Of a stretch of 41,496 bases of DNA, positions 14,674 to 22,747 are shown one piece after another (the stretch's first letter is position 1; every line of letters starts with the position of its first letter). The stretch spans positions 1-41,496 of the forward strand of contig JABFXY010000212.1 of the NCBI GenBank assembly GCA_013361525.1, written 5' to 3'. The position numbers and the translations under genes are program-made. The stretch is from Polyangiaceae bacterium. Its GTDB lineage: Bacteria; Myxococcota_A; Polyangia; Polyangiales; Polyangiaceae. Under the pieces are notes generated by a model, which searched no databases, was not told where the DNA came from, and saw nothing but the letters and a program-made list of their open reading frames with translations.

Positions 14674-15966
14674 TCGCTCGGATTCGCGCTCGCCGTGGGA
14701 GCGTCGGCCGCGTCGGCGAGCGTTCCGGGTGATGCAGCGGGCCCGTGGGTCGATGGCGACGTGCGGCTGCCGGAGTTGGCGACGGTGGTTCGCATCAAGC
14801 GGGCGGACGAGTACATCCTCGAGGAGCCGTTCGCAGGCGCCAGCCGGCGCGGCTCCGGTGCAAAAGAAGCACGCTTACCGCTGTTCGGCGCCCGCTCGGG
14901 GCCGGGGTGCCGCGAGCCTTGGTACAGCGTCGGACCACACGCGTGGATCTGCGGCGATCACGTCGACCTCACGCGAGGCACACCCATCGCCGCGACCGCG
15001 AAGACCTACGAGTTCGCGAGCGATGGCTTGCCGTATCGGTATTACTTCGTCGGGCCGAGCGGCTCGTACGGCCACCTCAAGCTCTTCGACGCGAACATAA
15101 AAGACCCCGACGTGCAGCTCGAGCCGGGCTTCGCGGTCGCGATCTCCGAAGAGCGCTCGTTCGAGGGTGAGCGCTGGGGTCGAAGCGGCAACGACTTGTG
15201 GATCCCGATGCGCGATCTCGGCCCCACCCGGCCCTTCAGCTTCCAAGGCACGGAGCTGCCGGACGTCCCCGCCGCGGAGTCGAAGCCGGGTGAGACGACC
15301 GCACCCGGTCTGCCGATCGCCTGGGTCGTCGTGCCGACGGCGCGCGTGTTCGGCGGTGCGACCGGCACGCAGCCGACGACCGAATCGCTCGCGCAGTTCG
15401 TGAAGGTCGACGCGTTCGAGGAGACGGGCATGTTCGAGAAGCTCACGCGCATCGGCGACAAGAAGTGGGTTCGCTCGAAAGATCTCCGGCGCCCGACGCG
15501 CGCGGCGCCGCCCGACGAGGTCGACGTTGCCGCGAAAGAGCGGTGGGTCGACGTCGAGCTCGCGACGCAGACCCTGGTCGCCTACGAGGGTGACAAGCCC
15601 GTGTTCGCGACGCTCGTATCCACGGGCAAAGGCAAACAAGGAACGGCCAACGCGACGCCGAAGGGCGTTCACCGCATCTGGGTGAAGCTCGCTTCGGCCA
15701 ACATGGACAACCTCGAGGACGAAGGCGCCAACCGCTACTGGCGGATGGAGAACGTGCCCTTCGTTCAATACTTCGACAAAGGTGTCGGCCTGCACGGCGC
15801 GTATTGGCACCGCTCCTTCGGCAACGTGCGCAGCCACGGCTGCGTCAACCTCGCGCCGCTCGACGCGCAGCGCCTCTTCTGGTTCACGAGCCCGCGCCTT
15901 CCGGCCGGGTGGACCGCCATCCTCCCCAACGAACACGAACGCGGCGCCATCGTGCGCGTGCGGTGA
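14602..15966 (+). CDS. Exported L,D-transpeptidase (YkuD domain)
   Basis: From the ATG at 14602, preceded by the purine-rich GAGGAAGAAGAGGG, the product is 454 residues. A signal peptide (hydrophobic about 21-38, cleavage near SASA) is followed by a large unknown region with SH3-like features (about 45-300, two segments WYSVGPHAWICGDHVDL and KWVRSKDL). The YkuD domain (about 315-440) has GLHGAYW with His398, and SHGCVNL (411-417) with the catalytic Cys414. Such enzymes make 3-3 peptidoglycan crosslinks or attach proteins to peptidoglycan in the periplasm. The first 25 codons are encoded in an inverted-repeat element. The ubiB-type gene begins three bases after its stop. Confidence 0.93.
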   Translation: MRKNSLSPSSSSFFSWRPWRPLFSSLGFALAVGASAASASVPGDAAGPWVDGDVRLPELATVVRIKRADEYILEEPFAGASRRGSGAKEARLPLFGARSGPGCREPWYSVGPHAWICGDHVDLTRGTPIAATAKTYEFASDGLPYRYYFVGPSGSYGHLKLFDANIKDPDVQLEPGFAVAISEERSFEGERWGRSGNDLWIPMRDLGPTRPFSFQGTELPDVPAAESKPGETTAPGLPIAWVVVPTARVFGGATGTQPTTESLAQFVKVDAFEETGMFEKLTRIGDKKWVRSKDLRRPTRAAPPDEVDVAAKERWVDVELATQTLVAYEGDKPVFATLVSTGKGKQGTANATPKGVHRIWVKLASANMDNLEDEGANRYWRMENVPFVQYFDKGVGLHGAYWHRSFGNVRSHGCVNLAPLDAQRLFWFTSPRLPAGWTAILPNEHERGAIVRVR

Positions 15967-15969
15967 TCC

Positions 15970-17658
15970 ATGGTCGCCATCTTCTCGACCATTCGAGAGC
16001 TCGATCGACTCCGACAGATCTACGTCGTCCTCGTGCGGCACGGCTTCGCCGACGTCGCGCGACGGCTCGGCCTGGGGGCATCGGCGAAGAGCAAAACGCC
16101 GGAGCTTCCCGCCGCCGACAACGAGCTCGCGCTCGCCGAGCAGCGCGGCACCGAAGAAGCGAAGACGAACCCGCTCGCCGAACGCGTGCGCCTCGTCGCG
16201 ATGGATCTCGGCCCGACGTTCGTGAAGCTCGGGCAGATCGTCTCGACGCGCGCCGACGTCCTGCCCGCTGCCTGGATCAAGGAGCTGAAGAAGCTCCAGG
16301 ACGAGGTCGCACCGCTTTCGTTCGAGAAGATCCGGGAGGCGGTCGAAGCGTCGCTCGGCAGCCCGATCGACACGATCTACGCGAGCTTCGATGAAAAACC
16401 GCTCGCCGCCGCCTCGATCGCGCAGGTGCATCGCGCCGAGCTCAAGACCGAAAACGGAGCCGAGCGCGTCGTCGTCAAGGTTCAGCGGCCCGCCATCCGC
16501 TCCACCGTTCTCAGCGACGTCGAGCTGCTCCACGACCTCGCGCGCCTCGTCGAGCGGACCATCGCCGAGTCGAAGACGTTCAACCCGACGGGTCTCGTCG
16601 AAGAGTTCGATCGCGCGATCAGCGCCGAGCTCGACTTCCTCCTCGAAGCCGACAACCTCGGCCGCTTCCGAAAGAACTTCGCCGACCGCCCCAACGTCCG
16701 CTTCCCCGTCGTTCATCGCGCTGCTTCGTCGAAGACGGTGCTCACCCTCGAGTTCTTACCGGGGAAGAAGATCTACGACGCCATCCGCGAAGACGGGATG
16801 AGCGGCGAGAAGATCGCGAAGCTGGCCGTCGCGGTGGTCATCAAGATGATCTTCGAGGACGGCTTCTTTCACGCCGATCCCCACCCCGGAAACATCCTCA
16901 TCTCCGGCACGCCGGAGGAGCCGGTCATCGGGCTCATCGACGTCGGCATGGTCGGACGCCTCTCCCCAGAGAATCGCGACCGCTTCGTCGATCTGCTCAT
17001 CGCGTTCAGCCGCGCCGATCACGTGGCGCTCGCCGACGCCCTCTACGCGCTCGGAACACCCACGAAGCGCATCGAGATGCGAGCATTCCGCGCGCACGTT
17101 TCGCTCATCTCGGAGAGGTACCTGGGTCGAGAGTTCAAAGACATCGAGTTCGCGAACCTCATCGCCGACCTCGTCAACGGCGCGCAGAAGTTCGGCCTCG
17201 AGATCCCCTCCGACTTCATGCTCGTCGGCAAAGCGCTCATGACGCTCGAAGGTGTGGGCAAAGAGATCTACCCCGAGCTCAACATCGAGGCGGAGATCCG
17301 CCCGCACGTGCTCGAGATCCTGAAGAAGCGCTACTCCCCCCAACGCATCGGTACCGAGCTCCTCCGCGGCGTCGAGCGCCTCGGCACGAGCACGTACGAC
17401 CTGCCTCAGCTCTCGCGCGAGGTCCTCGACGACCTGCGCCTCGGCAAGATCGTCGTCTCCACAAACGACACCACGCTCCCCATCGCCCTCGACCGCCTGG
17501 GCCGCCGAATGTTCTCCGCACTCATCGCCGGATCGCTCGCGATCTCCGGCGCCTGGATGCGCGCCGCCGGCGACAAAACCCTGGGCGCCGTCCTCTTGGT
17601 GTTTGCGGCCGTCTGGATCCTCGGCCACCTCGGGCTCTCTGTGCTGCGCCGCGGCTAG
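15970..17658 (+). CDS. UbiB/ABC1-family atypical kinase
   Basis: This 562-residue protein has all the hallmark motifs of the UbiB (ADCK/AarF) family. These are KLGQ (86-89), the Ala-rich loop AAASIAQVH (146-154) in place of a Gly-rich loop, Lys170 in VVVKVQRP, the ExD-type AELD (219-222), HADPHPGN (301-308) and IDVGM (323-327) as the metal-binding DFG equivalent. Two C-terminal membrane helices (about 515-560) anchor it. Relatives support ubiquinone or other isoprenoid-quinone biosynthesis through ATPase activity. The ATG lies three bases past the preceding stop, so it is probably co-transcribed with the L,D-transpeptidase gene. The quinone link is from family knowledge, as no quinone genes are nearby. 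Confidence 0.92.
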   Translation: MVAIFSTIRELDRLRQIYVVLVRHGFADVARRLGLGASAKSKTPELPAADNELALAEQRGTEEAKTNPLAERVRLVAMDLGPTFVKLGQIVSTRADVLPAAWIKELKKLQDEVAPLSFEKIREAVEASLGSPIDTIYASFDEKPLAAASIAQVHRAELKTENGAERVVVKVQRPAIRSTVLSDVELLHDLARLVERTIAESKTFNPTGLVEEFDRAISAELDFLLEADNLGRFRKNFADRPNVRFPVVHRAASSKTVLTLEFLPGKKIYDAIREDGMSGEKIAKLAVAVVIKMIFEDGFFHADPHPGNILISGTPEEPVIGLIDVGMVGRLSPENRDRFVDLLIAFSRADHVALADALYALGTPTKRIEMRAFRAHVSLISERYLGREFKDIEFANLIADLVNGAQKFGLEIPSDFMLVGKALMTLEGVGKEIYPELNIEAEIRPHVLEILKKRYSPQRIGTELLRGVERLGTSTYDLPQLSREVLDDLRLGKIVVSTNDTTLPIALDRLGRRMFSALIAGSLAISGAWMRAAGDKTLGAVLLVFAAVWILGHLGLSVLRRG

Positions 17659-17667
17659 CGGCAGAAG

Positions 17668-17868
17668 CGAGAGGGTTCGCCAAGGGCGCCAAGGGCAGAA
17701 AGAGTAAGAAGAGAGTTTGGACGACGGTCGAAGGACACCGCGAAGCCGCCCTCGCATCCGCCACGGTGTCGGTCGGTCGAAAAGCAAAAAGGAAGAAGAG
17801 CCGGAGAGAATAAATTCTCTCCCTCTTCTTCCTCTTTCTCCACTTGGCGCTCTTGGCGACCCCTCTCG
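17668..17868. repeat. Imperfect inverted-repeat element 2 between convergent ubiB-type and atpE genes
   Basis: The left arm starts CGAGAGGGTTCGCCAAGGG and the right arm ends CTTGGCGACCCCTCTCG. Both have a GCCAAGnGCGCCAAG core followed by a purine-rich tract of about 25 bases. The centre holds further pairing (GGACACCG with CGGTGTC). It occupies almost all of the gap between the two convergent genes and could serve as a two-way terminator. Confidence 0.75.
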
Positions 17869-17926
17869 AAAAACTGCGAGACGTCGCGGAGAGCGTCAGC
17901 GCCCCTCAGGCGGCGATGTCGCGCGC

Positions 17927-18277
17927 TCAGGCAGCGATATTGATGCGGCCCATCAGGAGGAAGGCCACGACGAACGCGAGGAGGACGAGCGACTCGATCA
18001 GCGCGAGGCCGAGAATCATCGGCGTCTGGATGCGGCCCGCCGCGCCGGGGTTGCGCGAGATGCCCTCGAGCGCAGCGGCCGTCGCGCGGCCCTGGCCGAG
18101 CGTACCGCCGAGCGCCGCAAGCCCGATCGCGAGACCGGCCGCGAGGGCCAGCCACGAGCTCGCATCAAACTTGTTCGCCGGCGCCGAAACACCAGCTTGC
18201 GCGAATGCGAGCGTCGGGACCAACAACGTCGTCGCGAACGCCGCGATGGACAACGACAGCTTGCTCTTCAGGGACAT
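17927..18277 (-). CDS. atpE: ATP synthase Fo subunit c with N-terminal signal-like leader
   Basis: This 116-residue proteolipid has a leader of about 27 residues (MSLKSKLSLSIAAFATTLLV, ending AFAQA) before the usual two-helix hairpin, which makes it longer than the typical 70-90 residues. Helix 1 contains GGTLGQGRATAAALEG, the polar loop is RNPGAAGRI, and helix 2 has the ion-binding Glu in ALIESLVLL. The Gln of helix 1 and Glu of helix 2 are 33 residues apart, as in Na+-type rings. The Thr and Tyr that complete the sodium signature are Leu here, so proton use is more likely. A strong AAGGAG lies nine bases before the ATG. atpB is upstream on the same strand. Confidence 0.95.
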   Translation of the reverse strand: MSLKSKLSLSIAAFATTLLVPTLAFAQAGVSAPANKFDASSWLALAAGLAIGLAALGGTLGQGRATAAALEGISRNPGAAGRIQTPMILGLALIESLVLLAFVVAFLLMGRINIAA

Positions 18278-18375
18278 CTCGAGTTGCTCCTTATTACGTA
18301 ACGAACGAGGCGGCGAAGGGGGTTATCGCGTCGCGCCGGGGGGCTAAGCGAGGCCGTCTGTAGTTCGGTTTTCTT

Positions 18376-18389
18376 GGTCTGACCAGACC
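18376..18389. promoter_or_regulatory. Palindrome between atpB and atpE
   Basis: GGTCTGACCAGACC is a 6-2-6 inverted repeat in the 149-base gap between atpB and atpE. The loop is too short for a good RNA hairpin, which favours a DNA-binding site or chance. No consensus promoter was identified around it. Confidence 0.25.
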
Positions 18390-18426
18390 GGATTGGCTCC
18401 GGCCGCTAATTTTTGTCTGGGTCGGC

Positions 18427-19233
18427 TCAGTGCGCGTGAGCGCCTTCGCCGTGTCCGTGGCCATGGCCTTCGTGCTCGTGCGGCTCGGTCGCGAGGCCGA
18501 TGTACACCGCCGTGAGCAAGCAGAAGACGATCGTCTGCACCACGCAGACGATGAGGCCGAGGAACATGATCGGGATCGGCACGAACAGCGTGACGAGCGC
18601 GAGGAAGATCGACGCGAGGAGATGGTCGACGGCGATGTTCACCATCAACCGCACCGCGAGAACGACCGGGCGGATGATGATCGAGGAGAGAATCTCGATC
18701 GGGAAGACGAGCGGCGCGAGGTACCACTTCGGGCCGGCGTAGTGAGCGATGTACGCCCAGCCGTTCGCCTTGAGGCCGTAGTAGTTGAAGGTCGCGAGCA
18801 CGACGAGCGCGCAGCCGAACGTGACGTTGAGGCTCGAGGTCGGCGACGAGAACCCCGGGATCATCCCGATGAGGTTCGAGAAGATGATGAAGAGCGACGC
18901 CGCGCCGATGATCGGGAAGTACTTCTTCGCGCGGTCGGGGCCCATGACGCCCTTCGCGAGATCGTAGAAGTAGCCGACGAAGACCTCGAAGAAGGTGACG
19001 AGCGTGAGCTTGTCGCTGGGGACCGCCGCTTCACGGACGTTCTTGATGCGCTTGCGAACGATGATCGCGAGCACCAGCAAGATCGCCATGTACAGCATGC
19101 TCGTCAGAACGGGCTCTGCCGAACGGTAACCCGGCTCTTCGCCGAAGAAGCTCTTGCCCATGTTGTGCACGTTGGACTTCAACGCGGGGAACATGTCCAA
19201 GAGGTAGGTGAACCAATACGTGTGTTTCGGCAT
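18427..19233 (-). CDS. atpB: ATP synthase Fo subunit a
   Basis: This 268-residue membrane protein has the conserved helix RPVVLAVRLMVNIAVDHLL, which contains the essential Arg facing the c-ring, preceded by GGLKANGWAYI-type loop sequence and followed by LGLIVCVVQTIVFCLLTAVYI. Length and helices are normal. The C-terminus is unusually rich in His, Glu and Gly (HEHEGHGHGHGEGAHAH), a possible metal-binding tail. No ribosome-binding site is evident: the ATG follows a run of C residues. Together with atpE it forms the proton channel. The F1 genes are absent from the window, so the synthase genes are split in this genome. Confidence 0.96.
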   Translation of the reverse strand: MPKHTYWFTYLLDMFPALKSNVHNMGKSFFGEEPGYRSAEPVLTSMLYMAILLVLAIIVRKRIKNVREAAVPSDKLTLVTFFEVFVGYFYDLAKGVMGPDRAKKYFPIIGAASLFIIFSNLIGMIPGFSSPTSSLNVTFGCALVVLATFNYYGLKANGWAYIAHYAGPKWYLAPLVFPIEILSSIIIRPVVLAVRLMVNIAVDHLLASIFLALVTLFVPIPIMFLGLIVCVVQTIVFCLLTAVYIGLATEPHEHEGHGHGHGEGAHAH

Positions 19234-19439
19234 ACGCGTTGGGGGGGGTGACGAGCGCGGCAGCTCTTACCACAGACCTCCCAGAAGGTTGAAAAGGAAA
19301 CGGCGACCTTCTCGGGAAAGGCCGCCGCGCCGCATTTCTGGCTTCATTTGTGGGCTGGGCCCGCCTTCGACGCTTTCTTAGGGCCCGAATGCGACGAGGT
19401 CGACGCCCCCGACCACCCAAAAGCGCAGCGAACGAGCCG

Positions 19440-20330
19440 TCAATCGCACACCGTTACGTTCGAGCTCATCGAGCAGTTGTAGTCGATGCAGTCGGTGTAC
19501 CCGTCGCCGTCGTTGTCGGCGCCATCGGAGCAGAGCGCGTCGGTGTTCTCGGCGCCCCAGCAGTAATAACCGCCGGTGCCCTCCTCGTACTCGCAATAGC
19601 CGGACCCGCAGTCGTCGCCGCAAGCGGTGCAGTTCTCTTCCGAGCCGAGCGAGGTGCATTGCCCTCCGCAACGGACGCGGCCGCACTCGCCGTCGCACGC
19701 GCCGTTGCTGCCACACGAGAGCTGCAGCGTGATCGTCTTCTCCGCGACGTGCCCGCTCTCGTCGAAGAACTGCGCCGTGAAGGTGCGCGAGGCCGACGCA
19801 GCACCGGGATCGATATCGATTGGCGAGACGCCGTTGACCTGGTCCCACGTGAGCGACATCTCGTAGGCGCCTTCCTGGCCGCTGGTCGCGAACGCGCCGT
19901 AGGGTGCGCCGGATGCGTCGATGAGAGAGCCGCCGATGAGATCGTCGACACCATCGGGGTCGGTGAGGACGGCGGTGAAGCGAACCGTCGACTGCCCGTC
20001 GTAGAGGCCGTCGATCTGCGTGACGTCGGTGCCGAAGCTCAGAAAAACTGGGCCGCCTGGCGTCGAGACGTCACCTCCGCCCGAGCCACCTTCGGAGGCA
20101 CCGCCGCCGTTGCCCGACGCGTTTCCGCCCTGGTTTCCACCCTCGCCGTCGTCGTCGGCCGCATCGGGGTCGACGCATGCTCCCGCTTCACAAACCCTGT
20201 CGCCTTTGCACTCGGCGTCGACCGTACAGCTGCCCGACTCGGGCGCAGGTGACGAGCAACCCGCGATGCCCGCGACGAGGAGCGCGAAGGTGGAAGCGAC
20301 GAAGCCGTGACGTGAGGAGAGAACCTTCAT
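19440..20330 (-). CDS. Cys-rich lipoprotein inside the Fo gene cluster
   Basis: This 296-residue product starts at an ATG with a near-ideal AGGAGG five bases upstream. The signal segment (STFALLVAGIAGC) ends in a lipobox. After it come CTVDAECKGDRVCEAGACV, a Gly/Asn/Ser spacer, a middle region with repeated beta-like strands (about 95-200), and a C-terminal Cys-rich part (GSNGACDGECGRVRCGGQC and related). The end has an EF-like DGADNDGDGYTDCIDYNC, the calcium-binding type seen in myxobacterial surface proteins. It lies between the atpI-like genes and atpB on the same strand. No function can be given, and its place in an Fo cluster is unusual. Confidence 0.85.
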   Translation of the reverse strand: MKVLSSRHGFVASTFALLVAGIAGCSSPAPESGSCTVDAECKGDRVCEAGACVDPDAADDDGEGGNQGGNASGNGGGASEGGSGGGDVSTPGGPVFLSFGTDVTQIDGLYDGQSTVRFTAVLTDPDGVDDLIGGSLIDASGAPYGAFATSGQEGAYEMSLTWDQVNGVSPIDIDPGAASASRTFTAQFFDESGHVAEKTITLQLSCGSNGACDGECGRVRCGGQCTSLGSEENCTACGDDCGSGYCEYEEGTGGYYCWGAENTDALCSDGADNDGDGYTDCIDYNCSMSSNVTVCD

Positions 20331-20395
20331 GGTTCCTCCTCGGACACCGGGCGATCGCTGCCGTCGCAGCCCTTTTTTCGGGAAAGCGTCGCGGT

Positions 20396-20854
20396 CTACT
20401 TCTCGTCGCTCGCCGGGCGGAACAGCGAAGAGGCCGCGATGCCGATCGGGAGCGCGCCGTAGCCGATCACGAACGCGAGCGCGGACACCGCACCCTGCCG
20501 CAAGATGATGAACACACACGCGAAGAGACCGAGCAGCTTCAGAGCACCGAGGATCCCCCACGGCGCGCCGCTGCCCTTCTGTGCGAGCCAAGCTTCGCCC
20601 AGGCGGATGAACAAGATGAGATTCACCGTCGCGAGGAGCCCGCCGATCAACGTCCCGACGGAGAACTGCACGTTCACGATGAGCGCCATCAGCACCGTCA
20701 AAACCAGCGTGGTCACACCCGCGGCTTTGACGGCCCCGATGAGGACGGGATCGCGCTTTCGAGGCGCACCGCCCGGGTTCTTGTTCTCGATCGGGGGCGA
20801 GCTCTCCGGCTTGAGCTCGGAGTCTGCGACGGGTGTTTCTTCTCCGAGGCTCAC
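20396..20854 (-). CDS. AtpI-like ATP synthase accessory membrane protein
   Basis: This 152-residue protein has a soluble Pro/Glu/Asn-rich N-terminus (1-38), then four membrane helices: AGVTTLVLTVLMALIVNV, IGGLLATVNLILFIRL, LKLLGLFACVFIILR, and ALAFVIGYGALPIGIAA. This is the layout of the ATP synthase I chain family (AtpI), which helps assemble the c-ring. Its ATG overlaps the stop of the gene upstream by four bases (20851-20854), so translation is coupled. Position upstream of atpB and atpE supports the assignment. Confidence 0.78.
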   Translation of the reverse strand: MSLGEETPVADSELKPESSPPIENKNPGGAPRKRDPVLIGAVKAAGVTTLVLTVLMALIVNVQFSVGTLIGGLLATVNLILFIRLGEAWLAQKGSGAPWGILGALKLLGLFACVFIILRQGAVSALAFVIGYGALPIGIAASSLFRPASDEK

Positions 20855-21180
20855 GATGTTCCTTCTTGCTCCCGCTGCTTGCGCTCTTCGGCGATGCGCG
20901 CGGCGCGGTCCGACTCGGTCTCGTAGAGGGGCGTGGGGTTGCCCTCCTCACGCTCTTCTCGCGCGGCTTCGGCGCGCATCGAACGCAGCGCGCGCATCGT
21001 CGCGTGCACCGACAGCGCGATGCCGAACGCGAACCCGCCCATGGTGAACCAGGGGTCCGTGCCGTAACGGCCGTCGATCCATCGGCCGGCGAAAAGGCCG
21101 AGAAGTATCGAGAGCACGATCTCCATGCCGAGCGTGCCGAAGCCCCCGAGGCCCTTGTACATCTCGAGCCGGTTCTTCAT
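20851..21180 (-). CDS. AtpZ/AtpQ-like Fo accessory protein
   Basis: This 109-residue protein has two membrane helices (about 17-31 and 44-62: LGMEIVLSILLGLFAGRWIDGRYG, then PWFTMGGFAFGIALSVHATMRAL, shown in part) followed by an Arg/Glu-rich helical tail. The short two-helix pattern with a GxWIDxxxGTxPW motif is typical of the AtpZ/AtpI-family proteins found before atpI. It overlaps rdgB upstream (21177-21180) and atpI downstream, so three genes are translationally coupled. Confidence 0.78.
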   Translation of the reverse strand: MKNRLEMYKGLGGFGTLGMEIVLSILLGLFAGRWIDGRYGTDPWFTMGGFAFGIALSVHATMRALRSMRAEAAREEREEGNPTPLYETESDRAARIAEERKQREQEGTS

Positions 21181-21845
21181 GACGAACCTTGGCCCACGAG
21201 GACAGACTTCGCTTCCTGAACGCGCGCTCGTATGAGCGATTCGACATGGGGGACGAGCGCGGCGACAGCTTTGCCTCGGTGACTCAGCGCGTTTTTCTCG
21301 GCGTGTGACAGCTCTGCGAACGTGCGTCCGAGTCCGGTGACGACGAAGAGCGGGTCGTAGCCGAAGCCGCTTTCCCCGCGCGCGCTCCTCGCGATCGTGC
21401 CCTCACAGCGGCCCTCCGCGTACACGGGCCGATCGAGATCGAGGTACGGATCGACCATCGCGATCACGCAACGAAAGCGCGCGGTCCGCTGCGGGTCGTC
21501 GACCTCGGACATCGCAGAGAGGAGCGCGGCGTTGTTCTCCGCGTCGCTGGCGCCCTCGCCGGCATACCGCGCCGAGCGGACCCCGGGCCTTCCGCCGAGC
21601 GCGTCGACGACGAGACCGGAGTCGTCCGCGAGCGTCACGAGCTGCGTCGCAGCTGCGACGGCGCGCGCCTTCTTGAACGCGTTCGCCTCGAACGTGTCGC
21701 CGTCCTCGATCGGGGAGACGTAGGTCGGCAACACCTCGGAGATGGAGACGACGTCGACAGGAAGCCCCTGCAGCATCGTCCGGATCTCCGCCAGCTTGCC
21801 GGGGTTCTTCGTCGCGAGGACGATCGTCATCACCGTCGAGGTCAC
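21177..21845 (-). CDS. rdgB: XTP/dITP pyrophosphatase (RdgB/HAM1 family)
   Basis: The 222-residue enzyme removes non-canonical purine nucleotides (dITP, XTP) from the pool. It has the N-terminal nucleotide motif LATKNPGKLAEI, TFEANAFKKARA, ADDSGLVVDALGGRPGVRSARY and the C-terminal GFGYDPLFV and LSHRGKA motifs, in standard order. The GTG at 21845 has GAGG seven bases upstream, and this site overlaps the end of rph. An ATG at 21830 is a second possibility. It lies nine bases after rph, a frequent pairing. Its stop overlaps the next start by four bases. Confidence 0.96.
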   Translation of the reverse strand: MTSTVMTIVLATKNPGKLAEIRTMLQGLPVDVVSISEVLPTYVSPIEDGDTFEANAFKKARAVAAATQLVTLADDSGLVVDALGGRPGVRSARYAGEGASDAENNAALLSAMSEVDDPQRTARFRCVIAMVDPYLDLDRPVYAEGRCEGTIARSARGESGFGYDPLFVVTGLGRTFAELSHAEKNALSHRGKAVAALVPHVESLIRARVQEAKSVLVGQGSS

Positions 21846-21854
21846 GCCATCACC

Positions 21855-22622
21855 TCACGTGCTCGGGCGCATGTTGAGGCGGGCGAGATCGACGCCGGCC
21901 CCGGCGAGTGTTTCGCGTTGGAATTTCACGAGCGACGCAATCGCGGCGAGCCCCGCGTCGATCATCGAGTCGAGCTGGCGTCGAGGGATCGCCTCGCCTT
22001 CGGCGGTGCCTTGCACCTCGACGATGTGCTCGCGATCGGTCGCGACGAGGTTCAAGTCGACCCGGGCTTGGCTGTCCTCGGTGTAGACGAGGTCGACGGC
22101 GATCGCGTCGCTCTCCAACATGCCGACGCTGATGGCGGCGATCTGATCACGAAGCACGGGTGACGGCAGCTGCCCCGCCTTCATGAGCTTGTCGAGCGCG
22201 ATGGCGAGCGCGATGAAGCCGCCGGTGATTGACGCCGTTCGCGTCCCGCCGTCGGCCTCGATCACGTCGCAGTCGACGACGATGCTGCGCTCGCCGAGGG
22301 CTGCGAGATCGATCGCCGATCGAAGCGCGCGTCCGACCAGCCGCTGGATCTCCTGGGTGCGCCCGCTCGGAGCTTTGCCTCGACCGTCGCGGCTCTCGCG
22401 CCGTTCGGGCGCCGAGCGCGGGTGCATCTGGTACTCGGCGGTGATCCATCCGCGACCTTTGCCGACCATCCACGCCGGAACCGACGCGTCGATCGAGGCC
22501 GTGCACAACACGACCGTCCGGCCCGCGCGGTAAAGCACGGAGCCCTCGGCATTGCGCTGAAACCCGACGACGGCCTCGACCGCCCGATGCTCACTCAACT
22601 TGCGACCGTCGACGCGTTCCAT
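21855..22622 (-). CDS. rph: Ribonuclease PH
   Basis: This 255-residue phosphorolytic exonuclease trims 3' ends of tRNA precursors. The N-terminus carries RVDGR, and the conserved segments RSAPERRESRDGR, RTQEIQRLVGRALR, DCDVIEADGGTRTASITGGF and EVQGTAEGEAIPRRQLD are all present. No domain is missing and length is normal. The cistron leads into rdgB and the Fo genes. The Cys-rich lipoprotein gene upstream ends 125 bases before its start, so it may have its own promoter. Confidence 0.97.
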   Translation of the reverse strand: MERVDGRKLSEHRAVEAVVGFQRNAEGSVLYRAGRTVVLCTASIDASVPAWMVGKGRGWITAEYQMHPRSAPERRESRDGRGKAPSGRTQEIQRLVGRALRSAIDLAALGERSIVVDCDVIEADGGTRTASITGGFIALAIALDKLMKAGQLPSPVLRDQIAAISVGMLESDAIAVDLVYTEDSQARVDLNLVATDREHIVEVQGTAEGEAIPRRQLDSMIDAGLAAIASLVKFQRETLAGAGVDLARLNMRPST

Positions 22623-22747
22623 AGACGCTCGCGGTTACCACGGCCGGCTGACGCGCGGAACCACCGCCCCCCGGGGAGCGCGGCGAGGCGCATCGCCGCG
22701 CCTTCCCCGACGGAAAGCGCGGCGACTCGCGTGTGTGCGGGCTCAGA

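Noticed and set aside
13305..14816. 503-residue minus-strand frame opposite the FHA gene
   Set aside because: Arg-rich low-complexity antisense of a gene with an evident FHA domain.
14875..16716. 613-residue minus-strand frame
   Set aside because: It spans two well-supported plus-strand genes (L,D-transpeptidase and UbiB-type) and has no motif.
19283..19312. AGAAGGT/ACCTTCT hairpin upstream of atpB
   Set aside because: The 16-base loop and lack of a T tract make it weak as a terminator; not listed as a feature.
20851..20854. Frameshift between the two AtpI/AtpZ-like genes
   Set aside because: The four-base overlap is ordinary translational coupling and both products are complete.
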